Source: Belliella buryatensis (GTDB lineage Bacteria > Bacteroidota > Bacteroidia > Cytophagales > Cyclobacteriaceae). From it: a DNA stretch of 64,000 nt. Position 1 is the first letter of the stretch. Every line of letters starts with the position of its first letter. A model generated the notes under the pieces. It did no database searches, had not been told where the DNA came from, and worked only from the letters and a program-made list of their open reading frames with translations. The stretch is from assembly GCF_900188245.1 (NCBI RefSeq), contig NZ_FZOK01000009.1:62001-126000 (forward strand). The letters are read 5' to 3'. Both the position numbers and the translations under genes were made by a program. This document shows, one piece after another, positions 1 to 7,813 of the stretch.

Positions 1-2
1 TT

Positions 3-1328
3 TTTAGAGGCAAATGGGAGTATGTTATTTTTTTTACAGTCATATTCTTCCCTTTTTATATTACAATTATCAGTACAGTATATAGTACTACGAAATCCAT
101 CTTGATCCTTTCTATATTTCAATATATCAAGGAAATAGTCATGCTAGTTGCTTTTATAGGTTTCTTTGTATACCAGAAGAACCTATCCAATTACCCTCTT
201 AGATTGAATGGTTTAGACTATAGCTTTATTCTTTTCTACTTATTAGTCATTTGCTTTTTAATTTTACCGATTGGTGAAGCTACGGTGTACAGCAAGTTGC
301 TCTATTTCAAAAATGTAGCCTTGATGGGCCTCTTCTATTTCTTTGGACGAAACAGCCATTTTGGTGATCGAGAGCTAAAGAAGTTATTGCACGTCATTCT
401 ACTAATCGCTGGTTTAGCATTGACCTTGAATATCATTGAATTCAGTATTGATACCCACTTTCAGCAGTTTACTGGATATGCAGTATTCAATGATGAAATC
501 AATAATATAAGTCCTAAAGGTAACCATGGTTTGACATGGACTTTTGAGACTCCAACTTACGCCAAAAGGTTTGCTTCATTCTTCTCGGATCCACTTGAGT
601 TGGCTATTTCATCAATTATGATGTTTGCAACAGCTTTGATTATGTATTTGACCACCAAAAGAGGAAAAGCTACACCTTACCTATTCATGATAGGAGCTAC
701 TGCTGCAACATTGGTACTTTCTTATTCAAGATCATCAATCGCTGCATTGCTTGTCATGTTGGTATATATCGCCTTCTTATTTAAACTGTACAAAATCGTC
801 TTTGCAATTATTGGCTTAGGCTTTACTGTCTTAGTATATATTCTTTTCTTTAGCTCAGACGAGTTCAGGTACTTTCTTATAGATACGATCACTTTACAAG
901 ACTCCTCTTCTTTGGGACATCTTGTAGAATGGCTCGCAGCCATAGAATCTATGATAAGCAATCCAATGGGAATAGGACTAGCTACAAGTGGGAACATTGG
1001 TGCAGTCGATGAAGAACTCCGAGTAGGTGGAGAGAATCAATTCCTTGTCTTTGGTGTACAAATAGGTTGGATAGGGATGATCTTGTATATCCTCATGCTA
1101 TTAGGGTCAATTGTCTACTGCTACAAAGCTTTTGGCCATTTGAAAAATACTGGTGAAGCGAGGATTGCATTTATTGCAACCACCGTCAAGTTTGCAGCAA
1201 TATTTCCCCTCTTTACTTCCAATGCAGAGAAATTTTTATTTGTTTCGCTCATTACTTGGTGGATGGTAGGGTACACCGTCAATGCTATCCACAGGCAAAA
1301 GCTTAAAGAAATCATCAGCCATGGGTAA
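3..1328 (+). CDS. O-antigen ligase / Wzy-like polysaccharide membrane protein (5' end outside window)
   Basis: A polytopic membrane protein of the O-antigen ligase/polymerase type. It probably joins or polymerises lipid-linked glycans at the periplasmic face of the inner membrane. About ten hydrophobic segments are visible, with a long periplasmic loop (around residues 145-185) and a late GENQFLVFG motif followed by a transmembrane helix, as is common in this family. The frame is open to the left edge with no stop, and the upstream codons encode another hydrophobic helix. The TTG at 102 is therefore unlikely to be the true start, and the gene is probably truncated by the window. It overlaps the next gene by 8 bp and heads a run of glycosyltransferases. 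Ligase versus polymerase cannot be decided from sequence alone. Confidence 0.72.
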   Translation, partial: FRGKWEYVIFFTVIFFPFYITIISTVYSTTKSILILSIFQYIKEIVMLVAFIGFFVYQKNLSNYPLRLNGLDYSFILFYLLVICFLILPIGEATVYSKLLYFKNVALMGLFYFFGRNSHFGDRELKKLLHVILLIAGLALTLNIIEFSIDTHFQQFTGYAVFNDEINNISPKGNHGLTWTFETPTYAKRFASFFSDPLELAISSIMMFATALIMYLTTKRGKATPYLFMIGATAATLVLSYSRSSIAALLVMLVYIAFLFKLYKIVFAIIGLGFTVLVYILFFSSDEFRYFLIDTITLQDSSSLGHLVEWLAAIESMISNPMGIGLATSGNIGAVDEELRVGGENQFLVFGVQIGWIGMILYILMLLGSIVYCYKAFGHLKNTGEARIAFIATTVKFAAIFPLFTSNAEKFLFVSLITWWMVGYTVNAIHRQKLKEIISHG

Positions 1329-2412
1329 GATTAGAGTGGGTTTTGACTCCAGAGACTTATTTTTTGCGCAAACGGGCACAAAAACTTTTTCAGAAGAACT
1401 GATCAAAGAAATTCAGCAAGACCCAACAGTAGAATTGGTATTATTGAGTCCTAAAAATGCCAAAGCACCCAGTTCACTATGGAGTAAGGCCCTCGCACAT
1501 TTTCAATTTATCATTTGGAAACTTTGGACCTTACCAAGAAAAGCACAGCAGGCAAAAGTGGATTATCTGATCTGCCCAGATTATGTAGCACCATTTCTTT
1601 TCCTCGGCAAGGTCAAAACCCTCCCCGTTTTCCACGGTTGCAATATTTGGGAAATACCTCAAAATTATAACACCATCTGGAGGTGGTACTTCTCTGCTCT
1701 TGCAAGGGGGGGAGAAAAAAAGGCACACCGTGTATTGACAGTATCACAATTCTCCAAGTCTAAACTGATAGATGTCTTGGGCATAGCAGATTCCAAGATC
1801 AAGGTCATTCCAATAGGAGCCAAAGCAATTCAAAATTCTGTGAATAACGCTACTCAAAGACCTATCAAAAATGAATATCTCCTCCACATTGGCGTATTGG
1901 ACAAGAGAAAAAATCTGCCTCGCCTTATTCGTGCTTTTGCTTTACTTGATGACAGCTCTATTCATCTGATTTTGGGAGGAGGTAGGCCTTCGAAAATTTT
2001 CAATGACAGCTATCCTGAAATTCAAGCAACAATCAAAGAGCTTGGCTTGGAAAAACGTGTTCATTTGACGGGTTATTTGAAAGATGAAATGCTAGCCCAT
2101 TATTATCAACATGCCAAAGCTTATGTTTTCCCCTCGACTTATGAAGGCTTTGGGATTCCAGTTTTAGAAGCATTTCAACATGGGCTACCTTTAGCTGCTT
2201 CTAATATTTCATCCTTACCAGAGGTAGTAGGAGAAGGTGGTCTATTGTTTGATCCATACAATATTCAAGAAATGGCATATCAAATAGAGGCGCTTTTCAG
2301 TATGGGCGAATCAGAGTTATCCACAATGAAAGAAAAACAGGAGAAACTCCTTTCTTGGTACAATTGGAGCAATTCTTGGAAAGAAATAAAGCAAACGCTC
2401 AATGAAAAATAA
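1321..2412 (+). CDS. GT4-family glycosyltransferase
   Basis: A 363-residue GT-B fold glycosyltransferase that should transfer a sugar from a nucleotide-sugar donor to a growing surface glycan on the cytoplasmic side. The C-terminal half holds the GT4 signatures: LLHIGVLDKRKNLPRLI at the domain junction, and YVFPSTYEGFGIPVLEA with the donor-binding E-x7-E arrangement. I chose the ATG at 1321 because the homologous part starts at MGKIRVGFDSR; a longer TTG/GTG extension would lie inside the upstream gene. It overlaps the upstream gene by 8 bp and the next gene by 11 bp, so translation is probably coupled. Sugar specificity cannot be read. Confidence 0.85.
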   Translation: MGKIRVGFDSRDLFFAQTGTKTFSEELIKEIQQDPTVELVLLSPKNAKAPSSLWSKALAHFQFIIWKLWTLPRKAQQAKVDYLICPDYVAPFLFLGKVKTLPVFHGCNIWEIPQNYNTIWRWYFSALARGGEKKAHRVLTVSQFSKSKLIDVLGIADSKIKVIPIGAKAIQNSVNNATQRPIKNEYLLHIGVLDKRKNLPRLIRAFALLDDSSIHLILGGGRPSKIFNDSYPEIQATIKELGLEKRVHLTGYLKDEMLAHYYQHAKAYVFPSTYEGFGIPVLEAFQHGLPLAASNISSLPEVVGEGGLLFDPYNIQEMAYQIEALFSMGESELSTMKEKQEKLLSWYNWSNSWKEIKQTLNEK

Positions 2413-3556
2413 TAAGGTTCTTGTGCTCCATTCCAGTTCGGACCTTTATGGTGCCAGCAACAGTGTGGTTCGCTCCTTGATGGCACTGCGTCATGTGGGT
2501 CTGGAACCCATGCTACTACTTTCTGAAACTGGTCCACTAAGTCAAAAAGTAGAAGCATTGGGAATAGAGGTTCGTATACTCAGGCTAGGAGTGATCAGAA
2601 GAAAGTACTTCAACCTCTTAGGCTTGCTGAATAGAAAATACTACATCCTAAGAGCCTCTCTGAAAATCCGAAGGATAATTGAAAAAGAAAGTTTCCAGTT
2701 GGTGCTGACCAATACTACTGTGATATTTTCTGGTGCCTTCGCTGCTAAACTAGCTGGAGTCAAACATATTTGGCATGTCAGGGAGACTATTACAGGTCCT
2801 GCTTTCTTCAAGAACTTCATCACCTACTTGCTCAACAAGACTGGGCACACCAATTTCTTTGTGTCGAATGCTTCCCGAGATAATTACCTTCCCAAAATTC
2901 AAGCTGAAAAAACTCAAGTAATCTACAATGGCATTGAATATAGCAAATTTGTGGATAATGCTTATGATCTTAAGCACGAACTAGGTATATCGCAAGATAA
3001 AATCTTGATCTCTATGGTGGCGAGAGTCAACTTGCTAAAAGGTCAAAAGTATTTCTTAGAAATTGCCAAGCTACTGTTATTGAAGAACAAGAACCTACAT
3101 TTTATACTTGCAGGTGATACTTTTCCTGGCTACGAATATCTTCTGGAAGAACTACAAGAATATATTGTAAGCAATAACCTTGTGCACAATATAAAAGACC
3201 TGGGTTTCCGCTCTGATGTATACAATATCATGGGAGGCTCAGATATATTTGTTTTGCCATCCATTCAGCATGATTCACTCCCTACAACAATCTTGGAAGC
3301 CATGGCTGCTGCCAAACCAGTCATAGCTACAGCCTTAGGCGGATCCACAGAAATGGTCGTCAATGGAGAGACAGGTTTTTTGATTCCGCATGATGATGCA
3401 AAAGTAGCTGCAGAAAAAATCCAAGAGCTGATAGACAATCCAGAATTGCGTAGTCAAATGGGTCTCAAGGGACAGGAAAGGCTAAAACAGTATTTCTCAA
3501 TTGACGCTTACCTTGAGAATTTTGGGAAAGCTGTTCTAGAGGTAATAAACCAATAA
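2402..3556 (+). CDS. GT4-family glycosyltransferase
   Basis: A 384-residue GT-B glycosyltransferase. The N-terminal Rossmann domain opens with VLVLHSSSDLYGASNSV, a typical acceptor-side glycine loop. The C-terminal donor domain carries ISMVARVNLLKGQKYFLE and the D-S-L-P-T-T-I-L-E-A-M-A motif of GT4 enzymes, followed by the usual ETGFLIP segment. Length is normal for the family. It overlaps the preceding glycosyltransferase by 11 bp, so the two are probably translated together for a surface polysaccharide. The substrate is unknown. Confidence 0.85.
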   Translation: MKNNKVLVLHSSSDLYGASNSVVRSLMALRHVGLEPMLLLSETGPLSQKVEALGIEVRILRLGVIRRKYFNLLGLLNRKYYILRASLKIRRIIEKESFQLVLTNTTVIFSGAFAAKLAGVKHIWHVRETITGPAFFKNFITYLLNKTGHTNFFVSNASRDNYLPKIQAEKTQVIYNGIEYSKFVDNAYDLKHELGISQDKILISMVARVNLLKGQKYFLEIAKLLLLKNKNLHFILAGDTFPGYEYLLEELQEYIVSNNLVHNIKDLGFRSDVYNIMGGSDIFVLPSIQHDSLPTTILEAMAAAKPVIATALGGSTEMVVNGETGFLIPHDDAKVAAEKIQELIDNPELRSQMGLKGQERLKQYFSIDAYLENFGKAVLEVINQ

Positions 3557-3606
3557 TGTAATTTTAAAAAAGCCTTTTATCTTTACCTCTTAAACAATTA
3601 TTTTTC

Positions 3607-4221
3607 ATGAAGCAAAAAAGAAAATCAGGTTTAACTCAAAGTGAAATTCAAGCCATCGATCACAAACCTTTTATTGAGCCAGAGGTAGATGCTCGGTATT
3701 ATCTGCAACTACCTGTGGATAAGTTTATCATCAATATGTCAGCACCCACGAAAGCTGGATATGGCCACTTTTTCTTCTTGGAGCTAATTCAAAAACTATC
3801 TCAGAAATACGATCAACTTTATTTTTTGATCACTACGAATGAAGTGGATCCAAATTTTGAAGAAGACTTTCTTGAAAAACTTGACCAACCGAGCCTCAAT
3901 GGAAAGGTATCTTACCTCAAGTTTGGAAAAGAGCTGCCAGACATCCTCAAAGCCTCTGATATCTTTGTATCCCCTTATAAGACTGAAGGTACATTTCCAA
4001 GTATCATTCTCAAAGCCATGGCAACAGCCTTGCCAGTCATTTCCTTTCAATCTCAATTAGCTGAGCAGGTTATCATTGATCAGGTAACAGGCTTATTGAT
4101 ACAAGAAAATGACCTTAACCAAGCCATAGAAAAGTTTTCCACATTGATTGAAAATAAAGCACTGTCTTCCAAGCTGGGGTCAAATGGGCAAAAACGAATT
4201 ATCGAGCATTTCAGCTTGTAA
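3607..4221 (+). CDS. Truncated GT4 glycosyltransferase (C-terminal domain only)
   Basis: Only 204 residues, corresponding to the donor-binding C-terminal domain of a GT4 enzyme: a linker, a Rossmann core, the motif YKTEGTFPSIILKAMA, then VTGLLI. The N-terminal acceptor domain (about 170 residues) is absent. The end stops abruptly at RIIEHFSL, where family members normally continue for 20-40 residues. No in-frame remnant is visible in the 50 bp upstream. It is more likely a decaying fragment than a working enzyme, but the frame is intact and codon use resembles its neighbours. It sits between two full-length glycosyltransferases in the same direction. Confidence 0.6.
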   Translation: MKQKRKSGLTQSEIQAIDHKPFIEPEVDARYYLQLPVDKFIINMSAPTKAGYGHFFFLELIQKLSQKYDQLYFLITTNEVDPNFEEDFLEKLDQPSLNGKVSYLKFGKELPDILKASDIFVSPYKTEGTFPSIILKAMATALPVISFQSQLAEQVIIDQVTGLLIQENDLNQAIEKFSTLIENKALSSKLGSNGQKRIIEHFSL

Positions 4222-4231
4222 ATCAACAACC

Positions 4232-5377
4232 ATGAATATCAAAAAAGACCAAATTTTAAAAGTAGCAATCTTGGGAGCAAAAGGTTATCCTTATGTCTAT
4301 GGTGGCTATGATACCATGGTCAAAGAGCTAGGTGAGCGACTTCAAAAAAAAGGTGTGCAAGTAACGGTCTATTGCCACCGCGCACTTTTCAAAGATAAAC
4401 CACCCTACGTCAATGGAATCAAACTAATCTATACCCCTGCCATAGAAAAGAAAAGCCTGACTCAATTGACGCATTCCTTCGTCTCGATGATGCATGCTTG
4501 TTTTTCAGATGTGGATGTGATTTTTGTGGTAAACTCAGGTAACGGCCCTTTTGGGATCATCTCCAAAATCTTCAGAAAACCCACAGCCATCAATGTAGAT
4601 GGGCTAGAATGGCTTCGGCCAAAATGGAAGGGCATTGGTTCTAAATACTTCTTCTGGGCCTCCAAGATGGCTACCAAGTTTTACGATCAGATCATCAACG
4701 ACTCTGACGAAATGCAGCGCATCTATAAGGAGCTCTTCAATGCTAACTCTAAAGTAATTGCCTATGGAGCCAACCCATCATTGAGTTCAGATGCTCGAAA
4801 AATTCAAAACAGGGGATTAGAAAAGGAAGGCTATTTTTTGATTGTAGGCAGACTAGTTCCTGATAATAATGCCGATATCATCATCTCAGGTTTTGTAAAG
4901 TCCAATTCCAAACGAAGACTTGTAATCGTGGGCGATGTACCTTTTCAGGATGACTATGTGGATAACTTAAAAGCCATTCAAGACAATCGCTTACTCTTCA
5001 CTGGGTATGTGACAGACCCCGAGGAGCTTAAAGCACTTTATCATAACTGCTACGCGTATTTTCATGGGCATGAGTATGGAGGTACTAACCCTGCCATGCT
5101 CAAGGCTCTTGGTTATGGTTGCGCAATCTTGGCTTTGGACACGGCTTTCAATCAAGAAATGCTTCAAAATGGGAAGCATGGTTGGTATTTCAAAAAGAAC
5201 CCAAAAGCAGTATCAGAACTTATCCACAAGGCAGAATCCCAACCTGAAGCCATGCAGTCACTCCGAGACACCGCCCGCACCGGCCTCACCCAAAAATACA
5301 ACTGGGACCACGTCACCGATCAATACCTAGAAGTATTTCAGCATTTATCTAAAAAGGAAGCTCACAGATTACACTGA
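4232..5377 (+). CDS. DUF1972-type (rhamnosyltransferase-like) GT4 glycosyltransferase
   Basis: A 381-residue glycosyltransferase. The N-terminus ILGAKGYPYVYGGYDTMV matches the glycine-rich start of the DUF1972 family, which includes rhamnosyltransferases of streptococcal capsule and cell wall. The donor half carries FLIVGRLVPDNNADIII and HGHEYGGTNPAMLKALG. The ATG at 4232 fits this family start; an upstream TTG would add 28 unrelated residues overlapping the previous gene. The last codons (the final AHRLH) and the TGA stop lie inside an iterated 9-nt repeat array at 5362-5388, so the C-terminus seems to have been rewritten by a repeat insertion. Confidence 0.8.
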   Translation: MNIKKDQILKVAILGAKGYPYVYGGYDTMVKELGERLQKKGVQVTVYCHRALFKDKPPYVNGIKLIYTPAIEKKSLTQLTHSFVSMMHACFSDVDVIFVVNSGNGPFGIISKIFRKPTAINVDGLEWLRPKWKGIGSKYFFWASKMATKFYDQIINDSDEMQRIYKELFNANSKVIAYGANPSLSSDARKIQNRGLEKEGYFLIVGRLVPDNNADIIISGFVKSNSKRRLVIVGDVPFQDDYVDNLKAIQDNRLLFTGYVTDPEELKALYHNCYAYFHGHEYGGTNPAMLKALGYGCAILALDTAFNQEMLQNGKHGWYFKKNPKAVSELIHKAESQPEAMQSLRDTARTGLTQKYNWDHVTDQYLEVFQHLSKKEAHRLH

Positions 5378-5388
5378 TTACACAGATT
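5362..5388 (-). repeat. Left iteron array of element C (3 x 9 nt)
   Basis: Three tandem nonamers TCACAGATT, ACACTGATT and ACACAGATT with GATT recurring every 9 bases. The array contains the stop codon of the upstream glycosyltransferase (TGA at 5375-5377) and, on the other strand, the last codons and stop of the GxxExxY gene. Confidence 0.85.
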
Positions 5389-5764
5389 TAGAATTGATAA
5401 TTCTGATCAAATTTTCTTTGTCTAATGATTTAGCATTGAAATTTACAAGAAAACCTAATTCCTTTTTGGCTATTTTGAGGTACGTTAAAACCTGCTTCTT
5501 ATGCACTGAATTAAGCATTTCTACAGATTTCAACTCAATAATAATTTCATTATCTACTAAGATATCAATCCGAAACCCTAACCCAAGATTAACATCTCTA
5601 TAAACCACAGGTAAAGCAACCTGTTTTTCAGTTGAAAATCCTTGTAACTCTAATTCATAGATTAATGCACTTTCATAAACACTTTCTAACAGTCCAGGTC
5701 CTAATATATTATGAACATTAAAACATGCTCTTCTTATATTGTAGCTTTTCTCGTTGATATCCAT
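5378..5764 (-). CDS. GxxExxY family protein (PD-(D/E)XK-like fold)
   Basis: A 128-residue protein with the family motif GPGLLESVYE (residues 22-31), where G-x-x-E-x-x-Y gives the name. A nuclease-like core follows: FRIDILVDNEIIIELKSV, with D, E and K placed as in PD-(D/E)XK enzymes. The family (TIGR04256/PF13366) is common in Bacteroidota and other environmental bacteria, and its function is not established. The final residues KSV and the stop codon are encoded by the left iteron array. The gene is convergent with, and directly abuts, the glycosyltransferase stop at 5377. It is the only gene of element C. Confidence 0.85.
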   Translation of the reverse strand: MDINEKSYNIRRACFNVHNILGPGLLESVYESALIYELELQGFSTEKQVALPVVYRDVNLGLGFRIDILVDNEIIIELKSVEMLNSVHKKQVLTYLKIAKKELGFLVNFNAKSLDKENLIRIINSKSV

Positions 5765-5854
5765 AAAAAGTTAAATCTAAAAACTCAATTTTATCTAAAT
5801 TTAAAAAAATTATAGAAAGCCTTCAATCTAAACAGCTCAAAATAAATTTAATTA

Positions 5855-5881
5855 AATCTGAGAAATCCGCGAAATCTGCGA
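5855..5881 (+). repeat. Right iteron array of element C (3 x 9 nt)
   Basis: Three nonamers AATCTGAGA, AATCCGCGA and AATCTGCGA in exact 9-nt phase. This is an imperfect inverted copy of the left array (21 of 27 positions). It is about 90 bp upstream of the GxxExxY start codon. Confidence 0.85.
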
Positions 5882-5984
5882 GCAACAATTAGGTTCTTCG
5901 TTTATTAAACCAAGATTAGAAATCAAAAGAGTAATCAATTAACGATCTCTAAAAAACATCCTTAAGTCAAACAAAATAAAAATA

Positions 5985-6023
5985 GTGTCCATCCGTGGTA
6001 AAATAAATCCGCGAAATCTGCGA
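5985..6023 (+). repeat. Iteron array with 5' block, copy 2
   Basis: The block GTGTCCATCCGTGGTAAAAT is followed by two in-phase nonamers (AATCCGCGA and AATCTGCGA at 6006-6023). It is a direct repeat of the unit at 6129-6176 and of the right end of element C. Confidence 0.8.
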
Positions 6024-6034
6024 GCCTTTAATTT

Positions 6035-6055
6035 TAGATTGTAGATCTTAGATTT
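6035..6055 (+). repeat. Solo 7-nt iteron array
   Basis: Three tandem heptamers TAGATTG, TAGATCT and TAGATTT. The phase and composition resemble the AGAYNNA heptamers of element B at 50.7 kb. No inverted partner is nearby. Confidence 0.65.
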
Positions 6056-6128
6056 TGCCTCTAAGAAAGCTTGACAAGATGCAGAAAGCATAATAGGTTT
6101 GGATTTGAATTTTATCTAGTGTTCATCT

Positions 6129-6176
6129 GTGTCTATCCGTGGTAAAATAAATCTGCGAAATCCGCGTAATCTGCGA
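6129..6176 (+). repeat. Iteron array with 5' block, copy 3
   Basis: The block GTGTCTATCCGTGGTAAAAT is followed by three nonamers at 6150-6176 (AATCTGCGA, AATCCGCGT, AATCTGCGA). It ends 30 bp before the ridA start and repeats the unit at 5985-6023. Confidence 0.8.
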
Positions 6177-6206
6177 GCAATATCAAACAATAAACTAATC
6201 TAATAA

Positions 6207-6587
6207 ATGGAAAAAGAAATCATCTATTCAGCTGAAGCACCAGCGCCAATTGGTCCCTATAGTCAAGCAGTAAAGGCTGGCAATACACTTTATGTCTCTG
6301 GTCAAATAGCACTTGATGCTGATTCGGGAGAATTGATCAATGAAAACATCACCGAAGAAACACATGCTGTCATGAAAAACTTAGAAGCTGTTCTCAGACA
6401 AGCAGGTTATGGCTTTGTTAACGTAGTCAAGTGTACGATCTTCATCAAAGATATGGGGCAATTCGCCACCATCAACGATGCCTATGGCCAATACTTCAAG
6501 TCTAATCCGCCTGCTAGAGAAACTGTAGAAGTCAGTAGACTTCCCAAAGATGTCAATGTGGAAATTTCTTGCATTGCAGTGAAATAG
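6207..6587 (+). CDS. ridA: RidA family reactive intermediate deaminase
   Basis: A 126-residue YjgF/YER057c/UK114 protein. RidA hydrolyses reactive enamine/imine intermediates, such as 2-aminoacrylate released by PLP enzymes, and protects PLP-dependent enzymes in the cytosol. The diagnostic parts are present: GPYSQAV near residue 16, LYVSGQIALD, PPARETVEVSRLP with the substrate-binding arginine around residue 105, and VNVEISCIAV with the C-terminal glutamate. Length is exactly typical. It is a single gene behind a repeat-rich region and converges with a DUF2867 gene. Confidence 0.93.
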   Translation: MEKEIIYSAEAPAPIGPYSQAVKAGNTLYVSGQIALDADSGELINENITEETHAVMKNLEAVLRQAGYGFVNVVKCTIFIKDMGQFATINDAYGQYFKSNPPARETVEVSRLPKDVNVEISCIAVK

Positions 6588-6651
6588 GGGAAAGGTTAAA
6601 GGGGAAAGCAAGCTTATATCTTTCCTCTTACTTTAAAGTTTTGTAAATAAC

Positions 6652-7107
6652 TTATTTTACAATCGCTCTAAACATTCGCGTAAAGATAAAATAGTGTAAA
6701 GGCTTCACAAGAAGCCAATATAGCCTCCCAAATGTGCCATTAGGCATAAACTCTATTTTTTGAAAGAATCGATTAGCTTTGATTTCATAAGTTATCCACA
6801 CTTTGCCGGGCAGTTTCATCTCTGCTCCAAGTTTCAAATACTGTTTAGACTTATCCACATTTACCACTCTCCAAAAGTCTAGTTGATCCCCTTTTTGTAA
6901 ATCTCCACTTGGCCTGCCTTTTCTATAACCAACTCCACCGAGCAGCTTATCCACAATTCCTCTCAGCTTCCAAAGCTTGGTTCCGAAGTACCAGCCTTGA
7001 TCTCCTCCAATCTGCCAAACCCGCTGCCAAATATCCGCTTCTCTTTTTGAAACATCCGCTTCCCATAATTCCACAAAGGTATTTTTATGTTGTCCCAACT
7101 TTTCCAC
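6652..7107 (-). CDS. DUF2867 domain protein
   Basis: A 151-residue protein of unknown function matching the DUF2867 domain, often fused to the C-terminus of NAD(P)-binding YbjT-like proteins but here standing alone. The recognisable core is GGDQGWYFGTKLWKLRG, then KGDQLDFWRV and LKLGAEMKLPGKVWITYEI, ending with an aromatic helix (LYWLLVKPLHYFIF). The start is a GTG at 7107; no better ATG is near. It converges with ridA and diverges from the gene at 7171. No enzymatic residues can be assigned. Confidence 0.75.
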   Translation of the reverse strand: MEKLGQHKNTFVELWEADVSKREADIWQRVWQIGGDQGWYFGTKLWKLRGIVDKLLGGVGYRKGRPSGDLQKGDQLDFWRVVNVDKSKQYLKLGAEMKLPGKVWITYEIKANRFFQKIEFMPNGTFGRLYWLLVKPLHYFIFTRMFRAIVK

Positions 7108-7170
7108 AGTTCTAAAATTAAAATCTAGTCTATCAAATAACTAACTTTGTCTCGTTGAAGTTATGTAGCT

Positions 7171-7653
7171 ATGCCCTTTTTCCCATCCCAAAGTGAAGTA
7201 TTGGTTTCTTCTTTGAGCAAAGAAGTTGTTCTTGCCAATTTGCAGGAAGTGACCAAGCAGGTCAATTACCTAGATTATGACCTAAAGCAGGATCAGGAGT
7301 TTCAATTTAACGGCAAGATTGAAAAAGATCAGTTCCACATTTCCTTGTTGATACAAAAAGCAGACAGCTTCCTACCCCTGATCAAAGGGAAGATAGAGGA
7401 TACCCCTATGGGCTGCATCCTTTTTCTAACTTACCGGCTGTTTCCTAGTTCAACTTTCTTCTTGGGTTTTTGGTCTTTGGTAACCTTGGGCTTGACGCTT
7501 TTCTTTGGATTAGTTCAGCAAAAGACCGTTTATGCTATACTAAGTCTTAGTTTTGGAATCTTTAATTACCTCTTTGCATGGCTACATTTCAAAAGGAAAA
7601 TCAAAATTTCTCAAGATATCTTCCATCAACTCCTCGACAAAAATCAACTATAG
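7171..7653 (+). CDS. Hypothetical membrane protein (two transmembrane helices)
   Basis: A 160-residue protein I do not recognise. The first 85 residues look like a soluble alpha/beta domain. Two closely spaced hydrophobic segments follow (about residues 90-112 and 117-136), then a basic tail. That suggests a small inner-membrane protein with a cytoplasmic domain. It lies alone between a divergent DUF2867 gene and fumC. Confidence 0.6.
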   Translation: MPFFPSQSEVLVSSLSKEVVLANLQEVTKQVNYLDYDLKQDQEFQFNGKIEKDQFHISLLIQKADSFLPLIKGKIEDTPMGCILFLTYRLFPSSTFFLGFWSLVTLGLTLFFGLVQQKTVYAILSLSFGIFNYLFAWLHFKRKIKISQDIFHQLLDKNQL

Positions 7654-7813
7654 CATTCAGCAAACTAAAAAGAGGAAATCCATCAATGGCTATGGATTAT
7701 AAGCATCAGGTAGTAATTTAGCGAACTGAAATTTAACCCGAAATATGCATTAGTATTTCTATTATGAACCCTAATGCATAATCCGTATTTAAAACTAAAA
7801 AAAAGAAATACAT

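Larger units (their letters stand above)
5362..5881. mobile_element. GxxExxY element C: single gene between inverted 9-nt iteron arrays
   Basis: A 520-bp unit made of one reverse-strand gene (5378-5764) with three tandem nonamers at each end in opposite orientation. Read outward on comparable strands, the left end has units of type AATCTGTGT and the right end units of type AATCTGCGA. Over 27 aligned bases 21 are identical. The architecture matches the two four-helix-bundle elements at 48.9 and 50.7 kb. Mobility is an inference: no transposase is present and no clear target-site duplication was seen. Confidence 0.55.
5765..6206. other. Repeat-rich intergenic region upstream of ridA
   Basis: This 442-bp stretch has no convincing gene. 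It holds the right array of element C, two further 9-nt arrays each preceded by a shared block reading GTGTCYATCCGTGGTAAAAT, and one 7-nt array at 6035-6055. All 9-nt arrays point the same way. It looks like a landing site with several decayed or nested repeat units. Promoters for ridA and the GxxExxY gene must lie here but none is clear. Confidence 0.7.

Noticed and set aside
4148-4231. Upstream TTG start for the DUF1972 glycosyltransferase
   Set aside because: The added 28 residues are out-of-frame reading of the preceding gene and do not match the family N-terminus.
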